NCBI GenBank assembly: GCA_008704415.1
Contig: VXIS01000117.1
Coordinates: forward strand, 1 to 64,000
DNA from: Sphaerosporella brunnea
Taxonomy: Eukaryota; Ascomycota; Pezizomycetes; Pezizales; Pyronemataceae
Direction: 5' to 3'
DNA: 64,000 bases
Below are positions 44,440-55,904 of this stretch, piece by piece. The notes under the pieces are model-generated. The model was given only the letters and a program-made list of their open reading frames with translations. It did no database searches and was not told where the DNA came from. The stretch's first letter is position 1; the number at the start of each line of letters is the position of its first letter. The position numbers and the translations under genes were made by a program.

Positions 44440-47312
44440 TTACCACCAACTCCAAGCACCCTCCCCCTGCAGCAGTTTCACAACCTCCACATGGCCCTCA
44501 CTTTTCGCGAGCCGAAGCGGTTCCCTCCACAGCCGATCCGCAGCTCTAATATTCGCACCCCTTTTCAACAAAACACGCACGACCTCGACATGCCCAAACT
44601 TGGCACCCACATGCAGCGGAGTCCATTGACTAGTAACCTTTGCCTCGATGTTTGCGCCGTGATCCAGCAGCGTCGTCACCGTCTTATCCTGCCCCTGAGC
44701 GGCCGCCAAATGCAGGGGTCTCTGTTGCCAGTGTGCTCTGGAGTCGATATTTGCCCCCCGGCGGAGCAGCAGCCTTACAATCGTATCGTTCCCGTTTCCG
44801 GCTGCGATATGCAAAGGTGTGTATGTGTCGCATACGGATTCCAGGTTTGCGTCTCTGTCCAGAAACAGCTTTACCAGCGCTTCTTTTCCTATCATGCATG
44901 CGATGTGAAGCGGGGCCATATTCTCCCCTTTGTTTAGAAGGAGGCCTTGCGCAGCACCCGTGGCTGTAAGCAGCGGGCGGTAGGTTTCGCATTTGGCCTC
45001 TATGTTTGCGCCGTGGTCCAGCAGGATGCGTGCCATAACCTCGTTCCCGGCCCTTGTGGCCTCAATGAGCGGTGTGCTGCGGTTCGTCGGCCGGGAATCC
45101 ACCTCTGCTCCGCTCTCCAAGAGGAGCTCTACCACGGGTTCGTGGCCGCCTGCTGCCGCAACATGTAACGGCGTCCACCAGAACTGGTTTTTGGCTTCGA
45201 TGTCGGCCCCGCGGCCCAGGAGGAGTCGTACCACTGCTTCGCGTCCCGTGCTCGCTCATGTGGAGGGGTGTGTATTGGTCGTTCGTCTTCACTTCGAGTT
45301 TCGCGCTGTTGGCTAATAGCGCTCCTACCACCACGTCGTACCCCTTGTGAGCCGCGATGTGCAGAGGTGTCCAGAGCGTGTTCGTAGTTGCATCCGGAAT
45401 CGCAAAGCCTTCCTCCAGCAGCAACCGCACCACTGCTGCGTGTCCCGCCTCGGCGGCCACATACAGCGGGGCCCGCCCGTCGACCGTTTTGGCCTCGATT
45501 GTTGCGCCTCGTGAAAGCAGCAACTTCACACAACGGTCGTACCCGCACTCGGCCGCGGAATGTAGCGGAGTGAACTGGTCGGTACTTGTAGCCTCGATTT
45601 GCGCACCGTGATCTAGTAGCAGCTTCACAACATCTTCCTTTCCTTGTCCGGCCGCACGGTGTAAGCACGTCCACCGGCCCTGGATGGTAACTTTGACATC
45701 GCCGCCATGGTCCAACAAAAGTGCCACCACAGCGCTGTGTCCGCCTTCGGAGGCGTAATATAAAGCGGTTGTTCCGATAAAGTTTTTTGCGTGGATGTTG
45801 GCGTTCCTATCCAGGAGGAGTTTGGTGACCGCCTCATTGCCCGCGCTGGAAGCGACAGAGAGTGCCGTCTCGCCCTTGTTTGCCTTCTGTTCGATCCCCG
45901 CGCCCTGCTCCAGCAGCTTCGTGACGACTTCCACGCTGCCCTTGTGGGCCGCAAGGTGCAAGTGACTCCACCCGTTCTTGATCCGAAGAAGGTGTTCCGC
46001 TTCGGTGATCGAGTACCCAAGCGGGGCGCCGGAATGGAAGCGTTTCGAAATCGTCATCGGCCCCTCATCTCGGAACTGCTTGATCTTGTCGCGGACGATG
46101 ATGTATTCCTTATCCGTCTCGCCGGAGAACTTGACCATTCCCGAGTGGGTGGCCTGGATGGAGATGTCATGGTAGGCGGGTTCTTCCGGGCGACTGCCGG
46201 TGGCGGAGGACTTGGTGACCAGCACCTCCAGCTTCCCGGTCATCTTCCAGGAGCCGTCCGGTTGCTGCGCCGCCGTGGGAGACTGCAGGGTCTCATAGAA
46301 AGAAACGATTTTCGAATCCCGGAAGCGGAAGTGCGTGCAGAAATCGCGATGCAACATATCCAGGAAATGAGATTCCGGCTGCAGTGCGCGCACCAGCTCT
46401 TCGTTCCGCTGCCCGTGCACCATGGGCATCAGACTCTCGACCGAAAGCCCGCGGTTCGGAACTCCAAAGAATAACAGGCCCAACGTGGAATTGAAGACTG
46501 CTTGGCTTCGGTCGTCCCCTCGCGCCGCCTCCACGAGCGCCTATCGCCGTCAGTTCGAGCTGCTTCCGTTTCAGGGTTCTGGAATAGTGGGACTTACCTG
46601 CTTAACAACCAGGCCTCCAAGGCTGTGGGCTATAAACACCAGCGGGCGTTGTTTCGCCTATGTTGCCCCCTTGAGCCTCATTGTTCCTGGGAACAAGACG
46701 GAAAAAAAAAGACTCGCGGCATAATGATCTCTGGTGCCCTTCAGCTCTTCCAAAAGCTCCGTAGCATAGCTAGCAATACCGGCAAAGCTCGTACTCCCGA
46801 CCAATTTCGCGTTGAAGCCATAGGTCAGCACTCTGAGCCCGGTGATATCCTCGGGCAGCGCGTCGCGGAGCCACATAAAGTCCGCACTCTTCGCCTTCCA
46901 AGCTCCGAAAGCGTGGCCTCCCGCAACTGCCACCACACTATTTTTCAGCAGTCATTCAGTCAGACCGCGCCACCCTAATGCCGCAGAGCGCGCGCACTCA
47001 CTCCATGACAATCTCCCCGCTTTCCCGGTTCAACGGTGTAAGCCCCAAGAAATCACAATCAACCTTCAAGTCTCCTCTCCTGCCCTCGATCTTCGCTTTC
47101 CGCAACATCTCCTTCGGAATCTTGATGGAGCGCAACGTTTCGAATCCCTCGGGGATAGTCTCGAAGCTGACCAACGCCACCTGTTTCCGGGGCGCATCGA
47201 TGGCGTTGGCCGCGGGCGCGAGAGAATCTACATCTGGACAGCCGCCAAGGAGGAGTTTGAGGTCGGCTTCGGTGAATTCTGTGGGGATGTTGGAGATCCG
47301 GAAGGTCTTCAT
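44440..47312 (-). pseudogene. Alpha/beta-hydrolase plus ankyrin-repeat protein, frameshifted
   Basis: Minus strand; likely exons 47312-47002, 46937-46700, 46657-46598 and 46540-44440. The first gives an RRM-like start (MKTFRISNIPTEFTEADLK). The next exons give a serine-hydrolase domain of the type found in fungal NLR-like proteins: VVAVAGGHAFGAWK, then the nucleophile elbow RPLVFIAHSLGGLVVKQ. The last exon carries about 15 ankyrin repeats (HLHLAAHKGSVEVVTKLLE and so on). At about 45251-45260 the frame breaks within a repeat: TPLHM is followed by a shifted frame that stops at 45062, while the other frame resumes the repeat pattern to 44440. A 2-nt loss fits the repeat length. Junction 46658-46699 (GTCTTG donor, beside a poly-T run) is weak. 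It may be a pseudogene or carry a sequencing error. The likely role is intracellular sensing. Confidence 0.7.
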
Positions 47313-50300
47313 TCTGACAATCGTGGCATGTCATGGAGCCGAGCTCTTTCGCTGCGCGGAGAGCTACCTACAATGGTATAAATGTTTCGTGGGCGCAGCA
47401 GCAGCGTTTACATGCGCGTGATGTGTTGTATGGTACACGTCAAAAGCCAGTTGATGACGATCGCGAATCATCGTCGCGTATCTCAGATGCCCGCAGCACT
47501 GAGCCACGCCAGCCAGCGCCCGCGTTCGAGTGGAAACTGCTTTAGCGGGCGCAATAGACCGCAAGTGTATATATAACCTTGCCAGAGTCTTATGTTTCTC
47601 TAAAGTCGTTTCTCATGGCCAATTCTACTATAGTAGCTTTGCTGCATTAACTGATAACGCCGCGATGCAACGCCCTATCACCCACAATGCCACGCAAGCA
47701 CAGCGACCATCCAATTCGTTGCTTTATATAGGGATGTCTGGATGAGTGCGCTGATTTCACCTAGTCATGAAGCCCGCAGAGCTTACATAATATGCACGAT
47801 TGGCGACTGGGAGAACATTTTCCAGAAAGGCACAGCCGAATGAAATGTGTGCGAGTACTCACATATTTAAAAAATACATGATGCCGGCAGCCTTAAACCA
47901 TGGCCAGCAGGGTTTGCAACACCGAGTGATATCCAGTGGCACTGAAAAAAAAAAACCCCACAAAACCCACATCGCCAGTCTGACGTCGACGTCCAATAAC
48001 CCGTCTGGCTTTGCAATGGCGAGACCTGAACCCCAAACACCTTGCAGGACCACTATGTGCAGAAGAGAGCAGCGATGCGCAAGCTGCAGCCGCCGCTCTA
48101 TCCCAAGCTGCGGCAGCTGCAAATGTGGATGCCAGTGGAAACCCAGCGGCCTGCTTGCCAAAGATCGGAGGCGACAGGAAGATCGAGGAGATACGAACAA
48201 TCTGGCCAAGGGGGAAAAAGCAACCGGGTCCAGACCAGACTGAGATTGAAATCATCCTCACCGATGCAATCACGGACATAAAGCAGGTTCTACCGCACGA
48301 TAAGCGTTACCATCGAGGAGCAGGGCAAGACTCTCAGCCGTGTGTGCAAATTTTATGGTTGATGAAGCGACAGCTGAACCAAAATTCCATCTAGAAACGA
48401 ACCCAAAGTTGTTGGGGTGCCTCCAAGGTCCATACGAGAAAGAGCTGTGGTTGCGCTTCGAGAAACGATCCTAGCCGCTCCTAACGCCATGTCTACGGAG
48501 CAACTTTCACGATCTTTGAGATGGTAGAGCGTATTCTGGACGCTCACGCCTCAGGAGATATATTTGGCAACGAGAAATTTGCTGCAAAGGTTTACAACAG
48601 CCATCGGGAAGTCCCCGCAGCACCATGAACGGGCGGAGTTCCGGAATTCGTGGGGCGGCGCAGGGTCATGGGTATCACTCGCTTGCTTCAGGTAGGGTCA
48701 GAGCTAGGCCTGTGGCTCTGGTGGCAGAATCATTGCGCCACTGGTTGGGAAATTCGCGGCCAATCAGCCACAACTACAGGTAAGATGAGCTGCGGTCGCG
48801 TCGACAAACTAAAGCAGCTACAATATAGTGAACTCTCTACACCAGACAATACTAGGTGCCTCCATGCTTCATTCGACATGGAGATCAATGGCAAAATTTT
48901 GGCTCAGCAGCCCCAGCATGCGCCGCAACGTCTCACTCTGGGCAAAGTTCGGAACCACCGCGACACCAGCTGCAGAATGCCGCCGTTAACAGGTACAGAA
49001 AAAGCGCTGAGCTCACCCCACTAAGGACCAAGATTCTGCGGCTAGTACTGGGACTGCTCGCCTAGCTCCTTTCGAATATGTGCAGTTCCACAAGACTGGA
49101 GCGAACATCACCCGCGCAATACCCCTCCAAAATCTCGATCCGTCCGACCCCACAGGTATGGCTATTCCCGGCGTGTTGCGGCACGACGAAGACGGCGTTG
49201 CTCAGTCTTTCTACCGCCACGGAATTGTTCCCGGGTCTCGATCAGAACAAATCCAACTATGTGTGGGCTTCTGCCGCCGGAAAGCCACACGTCATTCTGA
49301 TTGTTGATTGCCTCTGAACGATCCTGAAGGCAGGGTTTGGTGCAACCTGACCCAGGATCGAATTGTGGAGGCTGACGTGGGAACACTCGCAGCGTAGTTG
49401 CCGTCAGGGGCCTTGCAGGCCATGCATATGGATCTTGGAGGAGTTGTGAAACTCGGCACATGTGGCTAAACGAGTGATGGACACGAGCCGAGCCGGCTCG
49501 AGGTTTAGCTTTGGATTTTTGACCCTCCGATCGCGTACCGAGTCTTGGGTAAGCCTCCGAGCAGGAAACAGGAATGTGAAGTGAAGTTGGTGGTGCGCGA
49601 ACAGCGAGCAACAGCACATGACGCTCCGAAACATGAGTGATAGACTATGAGCCACAACCCACCCTCAATCTCATCATCGCCTCCAGCTCCCCTGCATCAA
49701 GCGCCGCCACCCTAATTGCTTGCCACGACGACTTGGTCATGCCAGCGTGGCTCGAGCGCCTTATTAGATCGTGACCGACGGCCAATCTGCGCTCTTCATA
49801 CTCACATATGTGTGTGTGGCGCCTCGGCTTCGGTACTCGGTAGCGGGAAATCTCAAAATCTCACTCGGTTATCGGGATCTCACTCGGCAATCTCGTCCGC
49901 GGAAAAGTTTATTTGAGCGACTTCAAGTTACTCCCCCCCAGTGTGATATCAAACAGACCCGCCGCTTCAGGTTTTGAGTAATAGGGGATGCCCTTGCGGC
50001 TTTTCTCAGAGCCGCACCACCACCACCAGTGCTAGGGAGACGAAGTCAATTCCGCAGCCTGCTCCCGCTGCCCTGTGGCCTGCCGCCTGTTCCACTGCTA
50101 CCACAGGCTCTGGCTTACGCGTCTCCGTCGATCCATCGCGGAAGTTGCTGCGGCATTCCCTCGCTAGTAGCGCACTTGGTGTCGCTACAAGATGGGGCCG
50201 CGGCGGAGGGCTTGGAGAAGTTGGCGACCGAGGGTTCTGGATTATTGGAGCTGCGGCTTTGCGGATTTGGCTCGGCGTTTGGGGCGGCGGTTCGGGAGAC

Positions 50301-50313
50301 GCATTTACGCCTA
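47313..50313. other. Intergenic; possible decayed coding fragments
   Basis: No intact gene. A plus-strand frame at 48011-48394 includes an alanine-rich helix (SSDAQAAAAALSQAAAAANV) and a charged stretch (GGDRKIEEIRTIWPRGKK). Another at about 49060-49307 reads ANITRAIPLQNLDPSDP. Both look like decayed exons of unknown genes, but neither can be named. Confidence 0.3.
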
Positions 50314-50881
50314 CAGTAGAGTCTCTATATAAGAATACGGTCATATACGAATACCCGCCCTATAAGAATATGGGTGGCCGGTCCCGACCGATTTTGTATG
50401 GGAAATAACAATAAATTTCTTATAAGAATATTCTTAGAAATGGCAAAAACATTTGTATGGGTATGCTTATAAAAAGTGGTGCCGGGTAACTCGCGGGGTG
50501 GATTGACAAATTTCACCGCCTCCCCCCCCCCCTAGAACCAACTGACAGAGGAGTACAATGACGCCAGGCTTACTGAAGCCTTACATTCTTATCAGAGAAA
50601 GCTCAACCAACTGCGCCTGGAAATTTGACCCAACATGATGCAAGGCCAGCTGGAAGACTTTTGGAAGAGGATGGGAGTTGCCCTATGGTACACGATTTGT
50701 ATGGAAGATGGATTTTTAATACATTAGCGTGTATAGATGCTGGACCCTGTGTATAACGGGAACCCACCAGCCCGCCGTCGCCACACCCAACGACACCGCC
50801 CCCTTCCCCAATCACGCAATCACCCACACCACGCTGCGTTGCGCAAGCCCGATACCCCTAAAAATTTTCAACACCGACTGC

Positions 50882-50938
50882 AAACTCGCAACCACGCTGC
50901 AAACCCGCGACCACGCTGCAAACCCGCAACCACGCTGC
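50882..50938 (+). repeat. 19-bp tandem repeat, three units
   Basis: Units AAACTCGCAACCACGCTGC, AAACCCGCGACCACGCTGC and AAACCCGCAACCACGCTGC follow without spacing, with a partial ACCACGCTGCG before and after. They lie in the left subterminal part of the 10-kb transposon and may be protein-binding sites. Confidence 0.75.
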
Positions 50939-51427
50939 GTTGAACACACAGCACCCGGTGTTGCGCGACCGTGACGCAAGCCACTGCAGGCAGGATACCG
51001 GTGTTGCGCGAGAGGCAGTGAGTCTATAAACCCCCGGAGCGAGCAATTGTTGTTATTTCCAGATACTAACAACTGAGGTGAAATGTAGGACCCGCAACGT
51101 GCCCCGCTTGACAAGCCACAAAACACGACATACACCGCTACTACAGAACCCCTGAAGACCCCAAGGATAAAGGACTGGTGCTTGAAAACACCTGAGGCGG
51201 AAAAACAAGCTTGCGTGCGAGCGGTTTTCCATAGTCTCCCCAGCGCGGGCTTGCCTGCCGGTCAGACCCTCAACCGGTGTTTTTGCCGGCGTGTTTTCAA
51301 GTACCAGTAAGAAGAGGAGAGGTGATAGGAGTTATTGTAAAGAGGTAAGGACACAACCCACACTCCCAACAGCGATCAGTGCTGCCAGATGGCCACTTTT
51401 CGATGTTGGCGAAGCAAAATACAGAGG

Positions 51428-51920
51428 GAAATGCTGCCAAATTTTTTTCAACGTGCTAATCGGGTATTTAGGAACCCCCAGGACTTGCCAGGACCCCCGG
51501 AAGGACCACCAAGGACCCCAAAGGAACCCCTAGGACCCGGAAGGACCCCAAAGGAACGTCAAGGACCCGGAAGGACCTTGAAGGACTTCTAAGAACCCCA
51601 GAGGAACGGACAACCAGTACTTACACCTGCCGAACTCGGCGCTGCGTTAGTAGGCAAAGTGTATAGTGAGGAATCATTCAAAGGTGAGAACATTTCGCTT
51701 TTGTCTTGTGCTTTCAAGAGAAAGTGGCCTGATAAAGGTGACCTGATCTTGTATGCGCTTTCGCTGCAAAAATTTTCCGGAGTTGTTGCAGCCTGTTGCT
51801 GCACCTCTGGTGGCAACGAAGTGCTGCCAAATTTTTTCAATATGCTGATTCAATACATAGAAACCCCGACAGGAATTGCCAGGACAGCCAAGGACCTTTA
51901 AGGACCCCAAAGAAACCCAC
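51428..51920 (+). repeat. Duplicated leader blocks with GGACCCC-type minisatellite
   Basis: Segment 51428-51493 (GCTGCCAAATTTTTTTCAAC onward) is repeated with mismatches at 51821-51885. Each copy is followed by a purine-rich minisatellite built on AAGGACCCC / AAAGGAACCC: longer in 51478-51603, shorter in 51862-51915. The second copy ends about 25 bp before the transposase ATG, so these blocks form its leader. Confidence 0.65.
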
Positions 51921-51945
51921 CATTGCACACTGTCCCACGCACCAT

Positions 51946-54900
51946 ATGTCCGCCAGTTTTGAACCTCGGATCTGTACGTGCTCCTTTGCGCAATTTCGTC
52001 ACGTTGTAAAAACTAAAGCAGAATGGAACCGACATTTTGCAAAACTGCATCAAGATGCCGCCGAAAACATCCCGGCAAACATCATACTCCCGCCGCCTCA
52101 CCCACAATATCTGTACACCAAACCAGTGGAGGTGGAGGAGGAAGAGGTGATGGAGGAGCCACAAGAGTACCTGGTGGCAACGGAACCTGAGTTCCTTGAG
52201 ATGCAGCTGCCAGACAAGCGAAGGTCTGCAGAAGATATGGGTGAAGAGATGGAGGTGCTTCCGCTTCCAAAAAGGCCACATATTGAGTCCAGGGTGGAAG
52301 CAGAGCCTAGTGAGGAAGCGGAGTCCGATGTGCAAGTGATGAAAGAATTATTGGTGGAACCCGGAGAGGATGACTATGATGTCCTGATCCGAGAGTTGCA
52401 CAACGAATACGATGCATACCTGCTGGAGCCACCACTGCAGACCATGTTTGAACATACCGAGGATGAGGAGGAGGATGACGAGCAGTACCTAGAGGAGAAT
52501 GAAGTGTATCCAGGTGATATGAGACGAGGATATATTGAGGGGAGCAGAGGCAGAGGGGGAGATGACGGTGAGGAAGAAGATGAAGGCGAGGAAGAAAGTG
52601 AAGGCGAGGAAGAAGGTAAAGGCCAGGGACAAGGCGAGGGGGAAAGCGAAGGTGAAGTCGAACAGGAAGGCAATCGAGAAGACAAAGGGGAAGGCAAGTT
52701 CAATTACGAAAATACATATGGCCGTACCCTCTCCGCCCAAGAAATTCTATCCTTTTCGCTGTCAAATATCTACGAAGAGTTTCGAGTCCCAAGGAGATGC
52801 ATTCAGAAAATTACAGCCGTGCTTCGAAATATACTCCCCAAACATCTCACACCACTCGATGAACGTACGACAGCCAAACGCAGAGCTTGCCGTACAGGTA
52901 TCAGGGCCATACAATATGACTGCTGCATCAATAGCTGCATGTCGTATGCAATGTATCCTGATGCAACGAAGTGTATGGTATGTGACCATCCACGATGGAA
53001 GGAAACAGAGGACTATCGAGCCTCTCGAAGTGTACACCACACACAAAAGCCGTTTGCGCAACATAGCTATATTCCTGTGGCTCACAGGATGAAACTATGG
53101 TGGAGCGACAAAAGAAGAGCGGATACTATGATCCAATATCGCAATACAGCACGATTGGATCGTGTCAAAGAACAAAGCTCAGATTTCTGGTCAGCCAATC
53201 TCATTCAAGAACTGCAGGAAAGAGATTGTACGGAAAAGGCGATGTTTTCACAAGATACCGATCTTGCCTTTTTCCTTAGTTCGGATGGAGTGAAGGTGTT
53301 TAAATCACGCCGTGCCTTCCACATTTGGCCAATCCTTCTCATCAATCTCAATCTTCCTCCCAATGTACGGTATAAAAAGACCAATATGTTGCTCGTTGGC
53401 TTTATTCCAGGTCCAAAAGAACCGCACGATATTGATTCCTTCTTGTATCCATTGGTACAGGAATTCAAGAAGTTGGGAGAAGGAATACCCGCATATAATG
53501 CTGCGCGGAAGCACTTAGGTGCAGGGGCAGAGTTTAATATGCGGGCATACATTACGATTGTTGGTGCGGATATGATTGGACGTTCCAAGCTTATGCAAAC
53601 AACTGGCAATCGTTCATATTCATATTGCGAACATTGTGAAGCACGGGGAATATGGAATGGATCCATATATTGTCCATTCACACCGCCAATCGATGCACCT
53701 GAGAAGGCGAAAAGTCGAGAAGGCAGTGGTTATCCATGGACTACTCTTGATCGTGTACACCTACCGCTTAGAAGCGATACGTCTTTTCGTGCTACAGCAA
53801 GACATATTGCACGAGACTTATGCAATGGGTGCCAAAAAAAGTACGGTATCCGAGGTCCAACAATTCTACAAGAACTTCAATCGCTCGATTTTCCACGAAG
53901 CTTTCCACCTGATCTCATGCATCTAATGTATGAGAACGTTATTCCAGCAATATTTCGTCATTTCCGAAGGGTATTCTTTCGAGGCAATGCCAAACGAAAG
54001 CAAATGAGTGCAGCTGAAAGTGAAAGTCAAGAGGAGGACTCAGATGAGCAGATGGATTCATACAACGAGAATGCAGGGCCGCATGAAGCAGATAGCTCTG
54101 CAGTATCCAACAAACCAAGCCACAAAAAGAACGTACAAAAAGGCAGTGAAAAGCTGGCAAAGTTCGTTGAGACAGATGATCCTTGGAATATCATTCCGGA
54201 GGATTGGATGGAGATCGGCAAGGCATTCGATAAAAGTGCCACCTTGTATCCACTCGCATTCGGAGAGCCAATGAGGAATTTTACAAGACATTGTCACGAA
54301 TTGAAAGCTGCTGAATGGGCAACGGTTACGAAACATGCAACACCGATTTTTCTTAAGACGTTACTATCAGAGCAAGATTATCAGGGCGTTCTACATTTAG
54401 TCGACGCTATTATACTCCTCGAAAAGTCAACCATAAAAAGAACAGAGCAGGAGGATATTGGGCGACTGCTAAAATCGTTTTCCAGTTATTATGAAGAACG
54501 ATTTTACTGTGCGCAATGGAAGCGACTGAAAGTTTGCCTGCCTACCTTTCATCAACTGCTTCATATAAAAGATGCTGCTGTAGATCTTGGTCCCGCTTAT
54601 GTTTTTTGGCAATGGCCAATGGAGAGGTACGTATAAATGAGACAATAATAAAGTATTGAAAACAGAAAGCTAAAATTATAAATTAGAGTCTGTGGTATGG
54701 TAGCCGATACTGCGAAATCACGCTCAGCGGCAAACGAGAATATGGCCAATCGAATGGTACAACTGGAGCAAGCACATCACCTACGTTATGTGCTGCCAAT
54801 GGATCCATTTGATACCGTTTATACCTACGAAGTCGATCAAGATATATCCACACAGCCTCTTGTTCAAGGTCTCATCAATGGGTTGGAGGAAGCAGTTGTT

Positions 54901-55443
54901 GATGCACCATCTACGGTGGTATCAGCTGATGAATGTCCTAGCTTTATTGCTCCTGCACGTATTCACAGCTTAAAAGCCTGTGAGTCTTACAGTTTAGCAC
55001 ACGATATTCTGTGTCTATCTAGCAATGAAGTGCAGGCAAACATCCCTACAAGATGTACCCGATGGACAGGAGCATGGTGTTACCACGACATTACCGAAAA
55101 GGTCTTCAAGGTTGTATCACAGCAAATGAGACGTTCGAATTCGACTCGTTGCAATGCAATTGTTCGTTTTGAACAGCAGAAACCAGGTCAGGTGGAGATT
55201 ACATCCTCATTTGGACGTGTCGAGTTCTTTTTGGAGCTTCCATCAATGCCCGGATGGCCAACAGGATTACAGGTTGCCTACGTTCAGACCTTTCAAGTTG
55301 CGCCAGATGGAAGGCTTGTTTATATTGTTCGAGAAGGTAGAATGCAAATGGTCCTGCTGAAAAATATAAAAGAGCTGATGGGGCTGTTTGTTTGGGGGGG
55401 CAATAAGTATTTGCTTAACAGTCGCACTTCGTTACTACTGTAA
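51946..55443 (+). CDS. Tnp2/CACTA-like (Plavaka-type) transposase, 1145 aa
   Basis: Exons 51946-54626 and 54687-55443 are joined by a 60-nt GTACGT..TTAG intron. Splicing gives the motif WPMERVCGM, typical of this family. ATG 51946 (MSASFEPRICTC) is preferred over the longer open frame, which runs into minisatellite DNA. Order: a CxC..H..H segment (residues 9-36), an acidic run (about 200-300, with GEEE/GEGE repeats), a CCINSCMSYAM..CMVCDHPRW zinc knuckle, then the catalytic-type core: FFLSSDGVKVFKSRRAFHIW, LINLNLPPNVRYKK, RAYITIVGADMIGRSKLM, CEHCEARGIWNG and FPPDLMHLMYENVIPAIF. This order fits basidiomycete 'Tnp2 family' transposases. It appears intact. The AT-hook gene 460 bp downstream is the likely partner. 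Confidence 0.8.
52540..52700 (+). repeat. Acidic low-complexity coding repeat in the transposase
   Basis: GAAGGCGAGGAAGAA-type units encode repeated GEEE/GEGE residues. The tract yields long open frames on both strands, which are artefacts of its composition. Confidence 0.6.
54627..54686 (+). other. Intron of the Tnp2-like transposase
   Basis: GTACGT donor, A/T-rich interior and AATTAG acceptor, 60 nt, phase 2. Without splicing the protein ends at WPMERYV. Confidence 0.75.
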
Positions 55444-55444
55444 T

Positions 55445-55690
55445 AGTACGGTTGTCCTGTGGAGTAGTCCTGCGGAGGTTTCATGGCTCTCCAAAGTCAA
55501 CTATATCTAATTATCGTTACTCCCACTGGAATGGGCTCAAACTCACAAATATAGGGCATTAAAAGACGCTCTTTTACTCGCTGTTCTCAAATTTATTCCT
55601 CCATGGATGGTGGTTTTGTGGAGTGGCACTGCAGAGATCTTATGGCTTGTCCGGTTCAAAAATAGCTGACGAACTTTGGTGTTGCACATT
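55445..55690 (+). repeat. 159-bp repeat, left cluster (one partial and one full copy)
   Basis: The anchor GGAATG occurs at 55528 and the block GTGGAGT..GAG[AG]T.TTATGGCT follows about 90 bp later; a partial unit precedes it from 55445. The full unit is homologous to the two tandem copies at 59941-60245 in the same orientation, including ATGGCTTGTCCGGTTCAAAA. It lies directly 3' of the transposase gene. Confidence 0.75.
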
Positions 55691-55904
55691 GTTTGGCTGG
55701 TAGTATGATACAACCAGGCAACCGGGACGTCCGTGGGGCATGCAACATTGTCGTCATTCCTTATATTGCCACCCGAATCTGATACAACCACGCCGACGTG
55801 ACGTATTTATTAAAGAAGTATACTGCTCCCTCATTTATTCCTCTGCACACACTGTCTTGTATTCCCCACCAACACTTCAAGTTATCTACTCTGCACTATT
55901 TATT

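Noticed and set aside
44640..44992. Plus-strand and alternative-frame ORFs over the ankyrin array
   Set aside because: Shadows of the repeated ankyrin codons.
52374..52740. Minus-strand serine/proline- and phenylalanine-rich frames in the transposase
   Set aside because: Antisense of the acidic GAA/GAG low-complexity tract.
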